Shown here: piece after piece, positions 39,206 through 50,582 of the stretch
Position numbering within the stretch: position 1 is the stretch's first letter
Layout of the letters: every line of letters starts with the position of its first letter
NCBI RefSeq assembly: GCF_008831285.2
Contig: NC_045139.1
Coordinates: 18,088,354 to 18,152,353 of the forward strand
DNA from: Nymphaea colorata
Taxonomy: Eukaryota > Streptophyta > Magnoliopsida > Nymphaeales > Nymphaeaceae
Direction: 5' to 3'
DNA length: 64,000 bases
Notes under the pieces: model-generated
Told to the model about the DNA's origin: nothing
Database searches by the model: none
Seen by the model: only the letters and a program-made list of their open reading frames with translations
Made by a program: the position numbers and the translations under genes

Positions 39206-41591
39206 CTGCTCCTTTCTTGGTTGGCTTGATTCAAAGAACCCCAAGCACTATCAACGGTTTATCCTGAACACTCCGAGAGATCTCAACTCCCTCTGTTAAG
39301 TACACAAAGAAGCATATGGAATGCGGAAAGAAAGCTACATCCAAAGTCGACGTTCTTCTCTGCCGTCACCTACCACCTGAGGTCAACTTGTCAAGTGCAT
39401 AAAAACCTCTGAATTTGCACTTCTTGAAGCCTTCAACCTTTTGCAGCACCTGTCCATCAGTCACACTTCACATGCTGTGGAACGTGCCAATTTCTTTTCT
39501 CTCTCTGTCACTCAACTCTCAGCAGCCATTGTAATCATCATAGTTATACAGGGAAGCATTAATACTTTTAGAGAATAATAATTACATGCAACAAAAATTG
39601 CTTGGTCAAGGACGCATAATTCCCGCTGCCTTTCAGGAGAGCGAGGGAAAGAGAATCAATGCCCTCCAAAAATGACAGAATTTACGATGGCGGTACTTTT
39701 ACTTGTTGTGCACTCTTGAAAGAGAATCCTACTGGACTGTTGCATTTTCTAACCTCCCCTTCTTTTCTTCATTCAGGTTCCTCCACCTTCTTTTGAAGTT
39801 TCTCCCGCGTACCTTCATGTTTAGAATGGGATCCGTTGAGCTCCTTGTATGGAAGAATATCATCTATACCATGCATCTCGGGCTCTGGTGGCTAAACATC
39901 TCTCTCTGCCTCTCAGAGATCTCAATGGGAGAGAGTTTTCAAGACAAATAGCAACGGATGTTTGAGATGAGTTGATTTGTCACATGCAATATGAAACTCA
40001 AACACATGAAAAATCGCAGTTCATTCTCTCAGTTTGTCTTGGAACCTTATTATATATTGCCTCAAATTCTATATGTTGGTGTGCGAGATGGCATCATTAC
40101 TCTCAAACGAAAGGTTCTCGTTTATGCAAATAGTGGAAAGGAACAATGGAAAAAGACTTGTCACCTTGGACATTGGACAACAAACAAAGCGTTATTGAAG
40201 GTAGTGGTAATCGCAAATTTTCACCAATCCCTTTCACAACAGTGTCTTACAAATATACATATATATAGATGTTGGGAGAGAGGAACAGAGAGATTGGTGG
40301 GCTGGTCAAATTTATGTTTTAACAGTTCTTTCGCTGATATTCACCTGTTTTTTGCAGTGATTCTAATAGGGAGGAGGAGGTCAGGGAGCCTAGTATCCAT
40401 TTTGTCTGCTAGAGAAGCCAACAGCAGAAAGAAAGAGGAGGAGTCCTCAGCTTAGGCCTTTTCAGAAGAAGGCATTTATGGTTGACATGACAGAAAAACC
40501 TTTCTCTCTCCTCTGGTAAGTGGAGAAGAAAAAGGAATGGACCGAATGCCAGTGAATTGTCTGCTGCTAATCCCACGCCCGTACTACATAAACAGTATAG
40601 GTTAAATCAGAACCAGCAACATTCTCGGCCTGGGGAGACAGCCCCTCCTGTTTATTCCTTTTCTATTTCTTTAATTCCTTCGTGTCGCCATACAAATGAT
40701 CAACGGTTGGGGAGACGTCCAAATCTGGCTGCCTGCATGCTTAATTAGTCTCATGCACAGCAGAAATCTTGTGCCGCTTTGGTGATCAGTGAGAAAGATC
40801 ATCTGACGAGAACTTTCAAGAATCACTTGATTCCTTGAAATTCGTGCAACGTTGGAATTCTTGGATGCTCGAATTCATGACTCACTGTAGAGCGTCGTGT
40901 CTACAAACGAGAACGAGATGAGCAGCTCCTAGCCGGTGGAGAGATACTGAACAGTTTATGGTCTACTCTACCCACCTCTCCTATTTTCAACCCTATGGAG
41001 GCGCTCGTTTGAAAAAAGGAAAGTTACCAGTCTACACACGCTACCCTCGTCTCCTATTTTCATGTCTAATATTGAGGAAGGAACTAACTTGCTTGAATTT
41101 GGACGTCGTTTTGAATGTATAAATGCAATAGTCGATCTAAACAATCAACATTTGTTGGATTAATTCCATAAAGAAAGTCTTTATCGGATTTTTCAACCAC
41201 ATACTTGAATGTTCTTACTGCACTTGCGCCATTGGAATTGAATTAGTACCAAATATCGTTCCATAATCACATACCCACCGGCCGGTAAGTGGATTTTCCC
41301 ATACATTTTGGTGCTTGTTCCCATCAAATTTGAAAAACTGGCTTTATATATTTGGGTAATACGACTAAAACACATTTTTTTTGTCAAGAAGGTGACTGGG
41401 GAGAATGTCAATGCATAAACATTAGGAATGCTTGTGAGATGCATGAAAAAAAGCTGGTTGAATGTAATAACCCAAAAGCTGGGTGGTTTTTGGTAATAAC
41501 TTTTTGTCCTTTCCCGCAGTGGGTCCAGGTGCCTGTTCCAGTTGGTCGTACTAGCTTCAGCAGGCCGGTAGGCTCGGCCGAGCCCATGACT

Positions 41592-41709
41592 TTGACTGGG
41601 CCCTTCCCCGCGTACGTCTTGACTGACCAAGACCCATGAACGTTGACTGATCAGTTGACTAAACATGGAAGACTTAGCCCGGCAACTCAATCTGACTTTG
41701 AACTTGACT
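41592..41709 (+). promoter_or_regulatory. cluster of five TTGACT W-box-type sites
   Basis: TTGACT occurs at 41592, 41619, 41643, 41655 and 41704, all in the same orientation, and further TGAC cores lie between them. TTGAC(C/T) is the WRKY-binding W-box. Five copies in 118 bp is well above chance. It lies about 2.4 kb upstream of the GARP start. Whether it is a working enhancer or part of a decayed repeat is not known. Confidence 0.45.
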
Positions 41710-44700
41710 TTGTCTTTTGCCATATCAATTGTGGTTTGAGACTGATTAGCACTGTACTGTGCAAAAGATTTGTTCAATAGTTTTTGACCAATTCACAAAC
41801 GATGTACCGTGCCGCTTTGGTTCACAAAGCAATTTTTATCATTGATAATTACTTATTTTCTTTGTTAAGATCAACATTAAGGTTATGTTTAGATGACACT
41901 AAACAATGTTTTTTGACAACCTAGTTTTTCAGCCCCTTCCCTTCTTAAAACATACTTTATATATTTGGGTGACAACATCCTATAAATTACGTGGAAGGGA
42001 AGGCAGGTTACCCACTTCCTTTTGAAAACAAATAATTTTGTCTAATCACAAGCCCAATTTTGTCACCCAAACACATCTTAAACATCATACTGAGCATTTA
42101 CTAGTATCATCAAACATGCTCTAATTGTTTATAGTCATTTCCTTAATGTCGAGGCTTATGTATTCAGAATTTGAACAAGTAAAACGAGAAATGGATGGGT
42201 GGGTGTTATCTTGTAGATGCAAGACATTTGAGAAAAACTGCGTGCAGGAATTATGTTGAATTTCTGATATTTTCCATCATCTCTTTCCTCTTCCGTCTTT
42301 GAATTGGGCAGTCAAAATATGAGACTTCAGTTCGTACGAGTAACGAGATCCCCTAAACTATATGCATGCCTAAAAAACCCACTTGGTAAAACCTCAAAAT
42401 CTAACTGGAATAACTTCGCGGGACCTCATTTTTCATTTTTTTTTATTTTTAACAGCAGCAGTTACTAACAAACCGACTGCTCTTCAGTAGGCAAGTAGCT
42501 CTTAGATTTCAAAGGAGTATTTCAACTACTTCGGTCCACCCCTGGACCAAGTCAAGAGATCAAGGAGTCCTTCCAACTTTTTTAAGTTGCTATCTATGCA
42601 AAGTAATGTTTAGTTCCTTGATAAGTGCTTGGAGGGGCATAGCATATTTGGTTGGCATGGCAACACATCTTAAATAAATGCTATTTTTTTGAACGGTAAG
42701 TAGTGGTATGTACTACATTCAAGTTGAAAGCATATGTCATAAGATCTTCGAAAGTACTGAAGTACCGCTCCCAACCAGCAATTCAATTTTGTTGCTAAGT
42801 AGTTTGAGTTTTCTGGCTATATTGTCTTGGCCAACTTTTCAGCCCAAAAAATGGGTTTGAAGAATCGCCAGAGAATTTAGAAACTATAAAATAAATAACC
42901 AACGAAGTGCACATTTAAAAGCTTCTCACAAAGAACACGAATGATTTGAAGGAAACGCTAATAAGGAAAGAATATTATTAGAAAATCATAAAAAGGAACT
43001 TTCAGAGGAAAAAAGGAAATTAAACATCAACTCCCAAAATCCTTGTGGTTAGATATCAAGAGAATCGGAGGGATCGTGCGGCTGCCGCCAATCAGCTTCA
43101 GTCCGGCTGTTAACGGCGATATGGCCGTTCTCTGCCGATCCCTATAAGGATTTGCATCGCCCCCTCCTCATCATGTCCCCCTAAAACCCCCCAAGATGAA
43201 AAAAACCAGTCAGTAGTCGTCCAGAGACGATGATCCTCTACGGCACGACGGGAAGCGAGAGCTTGAGATGGACGGATGGGAACGGTTCGTTCGGGAATAT
43301 ACGTGGGGGATGGGGAAAATGACAGGCAAATCAAGGGGATGATGAGAGGAGGAGTAGAAAAACTATAACGAGCAAAATTCCACCGCGGTCAAAGAAAGGG
43401 AATGATGGGAATAACTGCGAAGGCAAGGGAAAGGCAACAATGATGACGGCGAAGAAAAGGAAGATGGTCGTCATCATCATCGCCACCAGCAGAACTACAG
43501 CCACCGAGGACGCCGGTAGTTGGACGTTGCCGTCTGCCACATGCAAAAATATTTAATAAATATGAGAGAGAGAGAGAGAGAGAGAAAAAGAAAAGTTGAA
43601 GGAATTTTCAGCAAATCGATCGGCTTCGGGCAGTGGGCTGTAGGCGGCAGCAGGTCTGAATGAACAGGAGAGAGACAGAAGAGATGGCTTCCGGTTGCAT
43701 TAATGAAGGACGTCCGTCGACAGCGTCTAGTCGTTGTATGGGTGACTGAGTTTCGAGGATCCGTCGCCGGTGCAATCACGTAGACTACGTGAAGGGGTTG
43801 CATTGACAGTAATCATAATCCATCTACAAACCCTTCTCCCTCTCTCTCTCTCGGTTGTGGCGTCCCCGTCTTGTTTTGTCAAGCCTGACAACATTCTCTA
43901 AATTCTGGAAATACAGATCTACATCCTGTAACAGTGCATGCGATTGCTTCGAGCCTTTTCCTTTGGACCTGCAGTTGCATGAAGAAGATCGCACTTTGTG
44001 CAGCTGACCTTCAGTTTACGTCATTGCCTTGCCCATATCACAAACTCGGCCACCACCCGTTTGGCCGTCAGCTTAAGCATATCTTTGTTAATGTGAACGG
44101 TACAATGAAGCTTGTAATCTATGCCCGATTAAGTTTTTGAACAATAAAAGCTTCTTGAATGAGTCTTCTTTTAAAAGTTCATTTTTATGTAACTGCGTCT
44201 TTGCGACTTTTCTAAGATCAAAATAAAAGTTCATCAAGGGAGCGTTAATTTGGATGACTGCTCAAAACCAAGTTTTGAAGGTTAAAACTTTATTTTATTA
44301 CTTCCAAAATACCTTTAAGTTTTTGTCTTGTCATCCAAAGGTGCAAACTAGATTTTTTAAAAACTGAGTTTTTAAATAGGTTTCTACAAACTTTGGTTTT
44401 TACAAAACCAAGTTTTTCTTATGATGTCACTGAAACACCTCTTGAAAGTCACAATGCAGCCAGTGAAATTTTTACTTTTCATAAATCCATCAAATAAGCT
44501 GTGAACCTGAAATTTTGAAAACTGGTAGCTGGAAGTTTATTCAACATTACCTTTTATTGATTAGACTATATTTTCATCATTCTACCTAACAGTTTTTTTT
44601 AATTTCTTGTGAAGACAACTAAACATTTGATCTTATTTGACAGTTCCATGAAAACTGTGGTCTTCATTTTAAGAAGTTAAAAAATTTTGAAGATAATGGG

Positions 44701-46537
44701 CAGAGAGAGGAGGTCTGAAAAGGACAACATTTGTGCATATTCTTTATTGTTTTCCCAGAAACCAGAATAGTCTTTAACGATTTAATATTTGTTTATAAAA
44801 TTATGAGGTTACAATTTGCCCTGCAACTTTTCTTGGGGAAAGAGTATTATCGTGATATCTATAAGCATTCATTAGGATTATGTTTTAATTGGGCAAACTT
44901 TAATTATTTGAAACTTGAAAGCAAAAATGAGGATCTTCTTTGTGCCTTGAACTTGGAAAACAAATAATGGATTTACTTTTTTGTGCTCTAGTGGGGGATG
45001 ACCCCCACTATATTTTCTTCCCAAATAATTTATTCAGGCATGCCTCAAGCTTTGCTTTTTGTCATTTTCCAAAACCCAGACAAGTAATAAGATGCTCATT
45101 TGGCTCACTATGAATATCGGAAAAGGTACGTAATTATCGTATAAGACTTTAAACACATAAAAAATGAAAAAATAAGGGATATAATAAGTTGGATTTAAGA
45201 GCAACTGAGAGTAGTCTGTTGTTGTACATTAACTTGTAGCAAATTCATAGTTTTTTATTTTTTATTTTTTCTAAGATTACTTGGGGGAAATCACTTTATG
45301 TATAAACCCCTCAAGGGCATATACCCTTATACCTTCATATATATTCCTGCCAAAAAACACATGAAGCTCACATAAAATTAAAAGTTTCGAGAAAAAGAAA
45401 AGTGACCTAATTCAGGTTTTTAAGCAAATAATGGCTTCTATGAAGAAAGCACCCCCAGGTTCCATTAATACCAAATATGCAGTTTCCTACAACAACTGAC
45501 AGGATGAAATGATGAGACATGATGTGCTTGATTCCCCCTAAAATAGAAGATATAATGCTCTGAGTACCACCTGCTGCAGAAAGCATATTGCTACGCCTTT
45601 TGAAAACTAACTCGAGGTTATGTCAAGTCCTCTTCATACCTTTGACGCTGAACTCAAAAATATTTTCATTTCTCGATAAAGATCATGTCATTCCAAGCAT
45701 GTGAATATCTTCTTTTCTCTTTGAAAAATCTGTCTCTTTTGGATTTTCTCACACCACCCGGTTGGTCGTATCATTTGCCAAGAAGAGAGCTTGTTTTCCA
45801 TGAGACAATTTTCCTACGAACCACTGTATCTTGTTTGCTGCATGCGGAGCACAGAGCTTCATCTCAGATTTGTCCTGGGGAGAAAAGTTTTTCTCGCTTC
45901 TCTTCGTGCCGAAATGTCTTTTTTCAAATATGGAATTGAGTCTTCCTGCTTTTGTTCTTTCTTTATGTGAGAAAAAGTGATGAGATTTTCAAGCGTGGTG
46001 GTTTCTGTTTGGGAAACTTTGAATGCATGGTTTGAGTGACCTGCTTTGCCACAATCTTGACCTTATTTCCATAGGAAAATGGGCAGAAAGAAACTGCCTT
46101 TTTGGACCCGTCTCCCTATTAAAACCCTTTCCTGCGAAAGCTTTGCTTGCTTGCTTTTGGCCTTCAAAATTTCCTAGCGGCGTACCTACAAATGAAATCT
46201 TCTCACTTAAATTTCTGAAGCTTATAAACGATTTTGGAAATTGGTGAGTCTTTATTTTCAGAAGAAGTTTGCGGACAAGTGATGATTCCGGACGTGTTTT
46301 TCCAGCATCGATTTCCAAGAAAAAAGAGGCTTCATGCAGCTTCATAGACACAGCTTATGTATTAGCCACCTATTGCTCATTAATCTGGCAGTGAGAAGGC
46401 CACCTCCATGTTACTGACGGTATTTTTGTTGAACAAATCCAAACAAAAACTTTAGTAAAACCCTTCTAGTGTGCACCCAACCACCTAAGTTGTCAGCCAA
46501 TAGCTTTAGATTATGTTGAATGAGCAGGAAAAGTACT

Positions 46538-46661
46538 TCATTCTATCGCCAACAACAGAGCCGAAGCCTGCACAATTTCTTCATTAGTCCAAGGTATCAA
46601 GCTTGCTTTCAGTGCCTTGGGATGATATCCTCCTCTATGCTTTGAGTTATGGCCTACTCCA
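46538..46661 (-). other. short unassigned minus-strand ORF tail
   Basis: Minus frame reading HNSKHRGGYHPKALKASLIP then WTNEEIVQASALLLAIE and a TGA stop at 46538-46540. The composition is protein-like and better than the surrounding DNA. I do not recognise it, and no upstream exon with a matching phase was found. It may be the last exon of a decayed gene or element. Confidence 0.25.
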
Positions 46662-49600
46662 TTTTAAACAAACATCCACAAATATATCTACAAATTAAAC
46701 TAGCATTATCCATCAATTTCTTTATGCAGATCCAACCATCGTTTCCAATTAGGGCTTTATTTTGAGCAGTGCTGAAACGCTTGCGCCAAAACTTTCACAA
46801 GTTTGAGTAAAAGCTTTTTTCCTTCTATTAAACGAAAAGGATTATATTTTCTTCTAGACAAAAAATGAGCTGTTCACAAAAACATAGATTTCATCTCACA
46901 TAACAATAATTTTAGTATCCAATGAACCTACCCCAATCTTTTGGACAGATTCATAAGACGTGTCTCTAATGCTAAACAACCCCTCAAGAGGTAACTGTTG
47001 AAAGGTCACAAAGGTTTTGTACAAGAAAGTGCCACCCATTTTTTGCTGCATGCAATCAAAACACAGCATTTTATTTTGAGTTCACTACAAAAGATTATGC
47101 CTTCGACGTTGTTACTCTATCGCATTTACAAACTTCACTTGCAGCTCGAGCACTTGAAGCAAGATGTTGAAACCGTCAAGGCACATATTTTTTTCTTTCT
47201 GTCACCAAGGGCACATCCTAATGACCTTGAGTGGGTAGTCAGGATGCTGCATCTCAGAATTGGATCCAAGACGGGGGGTTGTCTCAGACATCCTCTCGTG
47301 TCGCACAACTAGAGGTGCCGCAAAAAATCAGTATATTTTTAGGATAAATGAGACGAAGCATCTCGAGATGTTACGTCCTATTTACTTTTGAAATGAAGCC
47401 TCATTGTCCAGCCGTTCAAACACACTTCAAGTAAACTTTATCCAGGGAAAAAGACATAAAATATCTTTAATTCCATCATCGAAAGCCTCTTTTCTCTTCC
47501 ATAATTGCAATTAAGTACAGACGCATAAAGAGCTTCATGAAGCATTGTAATGCAGCAGAGTGATATCATCCCATCCAAACTATTGAAAAAGAACAGATAT
47601 TCCACTGGTAAATCTTGTCTAAAGAAAATGGTCTAAATAGCAATACTAGAAATCTGACATGTCACATGGCAAACACAGGCTCAGTTAAGTCATCAATTTC
47701 TTCAAGTTCACCATTAACGTAAAACCAAATATGTTTTGCATGCATAAAGCTATTATGTTTATTTTGATAACTTTTCGGTCCAAAAAAGTCGAAACGATTT
47801 CCCCCGTCCAAGCACATTTGTTCAATGTGATTTTACACAATTGGCTATGCAGGCACAGATATTTTCACCAGAGACCATTCAGGATCTTATCCATCTAGAC
47901 TTTCTGCGCCCAAGTGGAAGCTAACCTAGCTCCACTAAAAAAATTCAGAGTGCAGTTTAGAAATTGTGTGCAATTACAACCGCACTGATTTGAACAATCA
48001 CAGAAATTAACTATTGCAATTGGAAGTATCAATCACCTATAGGTGATAGCAGTGCCAGTCAAATTTATTAAGTGCAACATCAAAAAGAGGAAATTTGCAT
48101 TACATGTTGCAAGGACCAATTTATGAAAATTCAGGTGGCTGTGAACTGCAGAAAGTAAGCAACTGAATCGAAAAGTGAAAAGCCAAGTAGCAGACTGTTT
48201 TCTACGACAAAAGGAGGGATTCAGCGATAATGAATTGGACAATTCTGTCATACATTCTAAAATGGACCTTTCAAGTCTTGAGGCAAGCAACAAAGAAGAT
48301 GAAGGTAGACAATCTCAAACCTGACAGCCACCTGAAAAGGGGGAAAAGAAAAATGTCTCATTAGTAAAATACCAAAAAAAATTTCAATTGAATCAGTAGA
48401 AGGGAAAGAGCTCACGTATTAAGGAAGAACAAGCCTTTGCATTGAGATTTACGAATGAAGAAGAAAACAAAAGCCATAAGTGACAACAAGAATTTCTTAC
48501 TGCAGATCTCATATGCTCTGTGGTTACTAACCAAATAGCAACCAACAATTTCACAGAATCTAATTGCAACTTAGTGCCTAAGAAATGCAAACCAAACACT
48601 AAAAGCACCACCTCCTGAATCCAAACCTGCATTCTAGCTTAGCAAATACAAAAACCCCTAGGAAAGATTAAATCTATAAACAAGGACATAAATCTATACT
48701 AAGTGACACTAATACAATGAATTAGTCCATAATTGGGTTGCAATCGTACTTTTAGCAGCCTCCAAAAGAAAGGGATAACGAAATGCCTGTTTTTCCTGAA
48801 AATTATAGAGAAGTTGCAAAGTCAATGACTATCCACGCTCTGACTCGTACATTGGTCAATTACACAAGAGGCCTCAAAGCATCACAAACTCACGAGAGCC
48901 TAACTTCAAGTGATAACCTAATTAAACAAGGAAAACTAATCCCACTAAGCCTCTAAGGTATATTAACTTTTGCCAAAAAAAAAAAAATCATGATCATGGC
49001 GCTCAGAGTTTGTTTCCAATTAAATAACGGGTACTGCAGAAGTAATTATTTGTACATATATACATGAAAGATTACCAAACCTTGAGAAGGTTGATGCTTT
49101 CTTAACCCCTGCATCTCAATCAACCCCTCATTTCCAAGTTTAACTAGTGCCGATCTACTATGTCCTCTGACACCTTACCAACTTTGACCCTTCATTAAAT
49201 CATATTTTACTTTCATCCAAAAATCCAAACAGCATGATTTGCTTGTGGTACAAAAACATTTTGGCAGATTCATAAGTACATGCATACAACTAGATCAAAA
49301 GATAGGGTACTAAGCATCGGCTACCTAGAAATGTAAATCAGCTTCAGCACTAGAACTTGGTCCAAACTTAAGAATAAGCATGACGCTAACAAGGCAGGAG
49401 TAGATTGGGCCATTGATTACAGGCATGTGCTCGTTTCTCTATTTTTTTCTGGTGATTGCATTAAACCACTTTGAAGATCCTACAAACTGAGGTCAGGGTC
49501 AGGGTAAACACTGCCACCCTAGGCAATATTTCTCATTGGAGACTTCTAGCCTAGGTCCTCAAAAATAGTAATTTGCCTGAACCATATGTGTATCCACAAG

Positions 49601-49897
49601 TGGGAACATATTCCAAGAAGTTTGCACGTTCAGTTAAACCATTTGTCTCCCATTCACTCCCACTGATATGCCTGAAAGCAACTGCTTACAGCTGCAGAGG
49701 ACAAATTCGTTTGGTCAATGATAATATAACAGAGCCTATCATGTATACCTGCATCCTTCTAGAAGACGCAATCAATAACCGAATATCCAACTTCTATGGT
49801 AACTTCTAAGTACTCAAAATAACATGTAACTGCCTTCATAAAAGAACCACTATTAATTTCCTGAGACTGATAACTTTACCTACGCAGTTAATAGAAA

Positions 49898-49920
49898 TAA
49901 CAGGCTGGTCTCCTGAATAT
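49898..49920 (+). repeat. 23-bp flanking direct repeat, left copy (target-site duplication)
   Basis: TAACAGGCTGG ... CCTGAATAT, 23 bp, ending at the base before the 5' LTR. The identical 23 bp begins at the base after the 3' LTR (55327-55349). Confidence 0.95.
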
Positions 49921-50361
49921 TGTTAGGAAATAAGATATCTTGTTGATATCATAGCTAGATTAGGTTTTACATTTTTTACATTTTATTTTCATTTTTATGT
50001 ATTTTATTATTTCTTTTATTTTTCTTTTTCTTTTCTTTTATTTTCCTTTTCTTTTTCTTTTCTTTTTCTTTTCTTTTATTTTTCCTTTTCTTTTTCTTTT
50101 TGTTTCCCCTTTGTTCTAGCCGTTGGGAGTTCCAACGGCTCCTTTATGAGCCGTTGGAACCTCCAACGGCTAGAACAGCCCTCTCTTCCTTCTCTCCTTC
50201 ACTCTAATTGGTTATATATATTCTTGGGCTGCCTCTTGTACAAAGTATGCTGTTTTACACAGCCATTTGATATTCATTCAATAAGATTGATATATTTCAA
50301 GTGGCCTTAGTGCCTTTTCCTATCATATTCTTCTTTAGTGACTATTATAGTCACATTTATA
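49921..50361 (+). repeat. 5' LTR
   Basis: 441 bp from TGTTAGGAAATAAG to CACATTTATA. It contains a long T-rich CTTTT tract (about 49990-50105), a 66-bp hairpin (50112-50177), a TATA-like GTTATATATATTC at about 50211-50223 as a likely U3 promoter, and TTCAATAAG near 50277 as a possible polyadenylation signal. The right boundary is fixed by the primer binding site that starts at the next base. The end is TA rather than the usual CA. Confidence 0.95.
50112..50177 (+). repeat. 66-bp hairpin in the 5' LTR
   Basis: Arms of 30 bp (TGTTCTAGCCGTTGGGAG... and its inverse ...CCAACGGCTAGAACA) around a CTTTAT loop, with one internal mismatch. Each arm itself holds an inverted CCGTTGG/CCAACGG pair, so the element has a clover-like palindrome. 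The same structure is at 55077-55142 in the 3' LTR. It lies upstream of the TATA-like box. Confidence 0.95.
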
Positions 50362-50374
50362 TGGTATCAGAGCC
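50362..50374 (+). other. primer binding site, initiator tRNA-Met
   Basis: TGGTATCAGAGCC directly abuts the 5' LTR. It is the standard plant copia primer site complementary to the 3' end of initiator tRNA-Met. Confidence 0.95.
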
Positions 50375-50582
50375 ATTGGGCTGCATGTTGGAAAGCTTTT
50401 ATAAGCTGTTTTTTGCTGTTTATGCTACTGGACTGTTGAAGAAAATTTTCAGACGAGGCCATTGTTGCTGATCAACATTTCTTGAAGACCTTATTATTGC
50501 TGCTCACCAACTGTTTGGTGAAATTTCTACGAGGACTTCCTCTTTGTTTCTCTTGGAGATTGTTACTTAAAATCTTGCTCTT

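Larger units (their letters stand above)
39206..49897. other. large intergenic region, no convincing gene
   Basis: About 10.7 kb. The first ~400 bp should be leader and promoter of the GARP gene (transcribed leftward); a CT-rich patch lies at about 39498-39510. Overlapping minus-strand frames at 43110-43803 in a GC-richer zone include a hydrophobic peptide but no recognisable domain, and could be a non-coding transcript or promoter. Frames at 45685-46351 were read on both strands without finding a family. The rest is AT-rich and empty. Confidence 0.45.

Noticed and set aside
39206-39244. 13-codon N-terminal extension of the GARP protein
   Set aside because: It would start at TTG and an in-frame TAG lies just upstream; the ATG at 39205 is preferred.
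43110-43803. Overlapping minus-strand frames including a hydrophobic peptide
   Set aside because: GC-richer and suggestive, but no domain, no consistent exon model and a GA microsatellite inside; left as intergenic.
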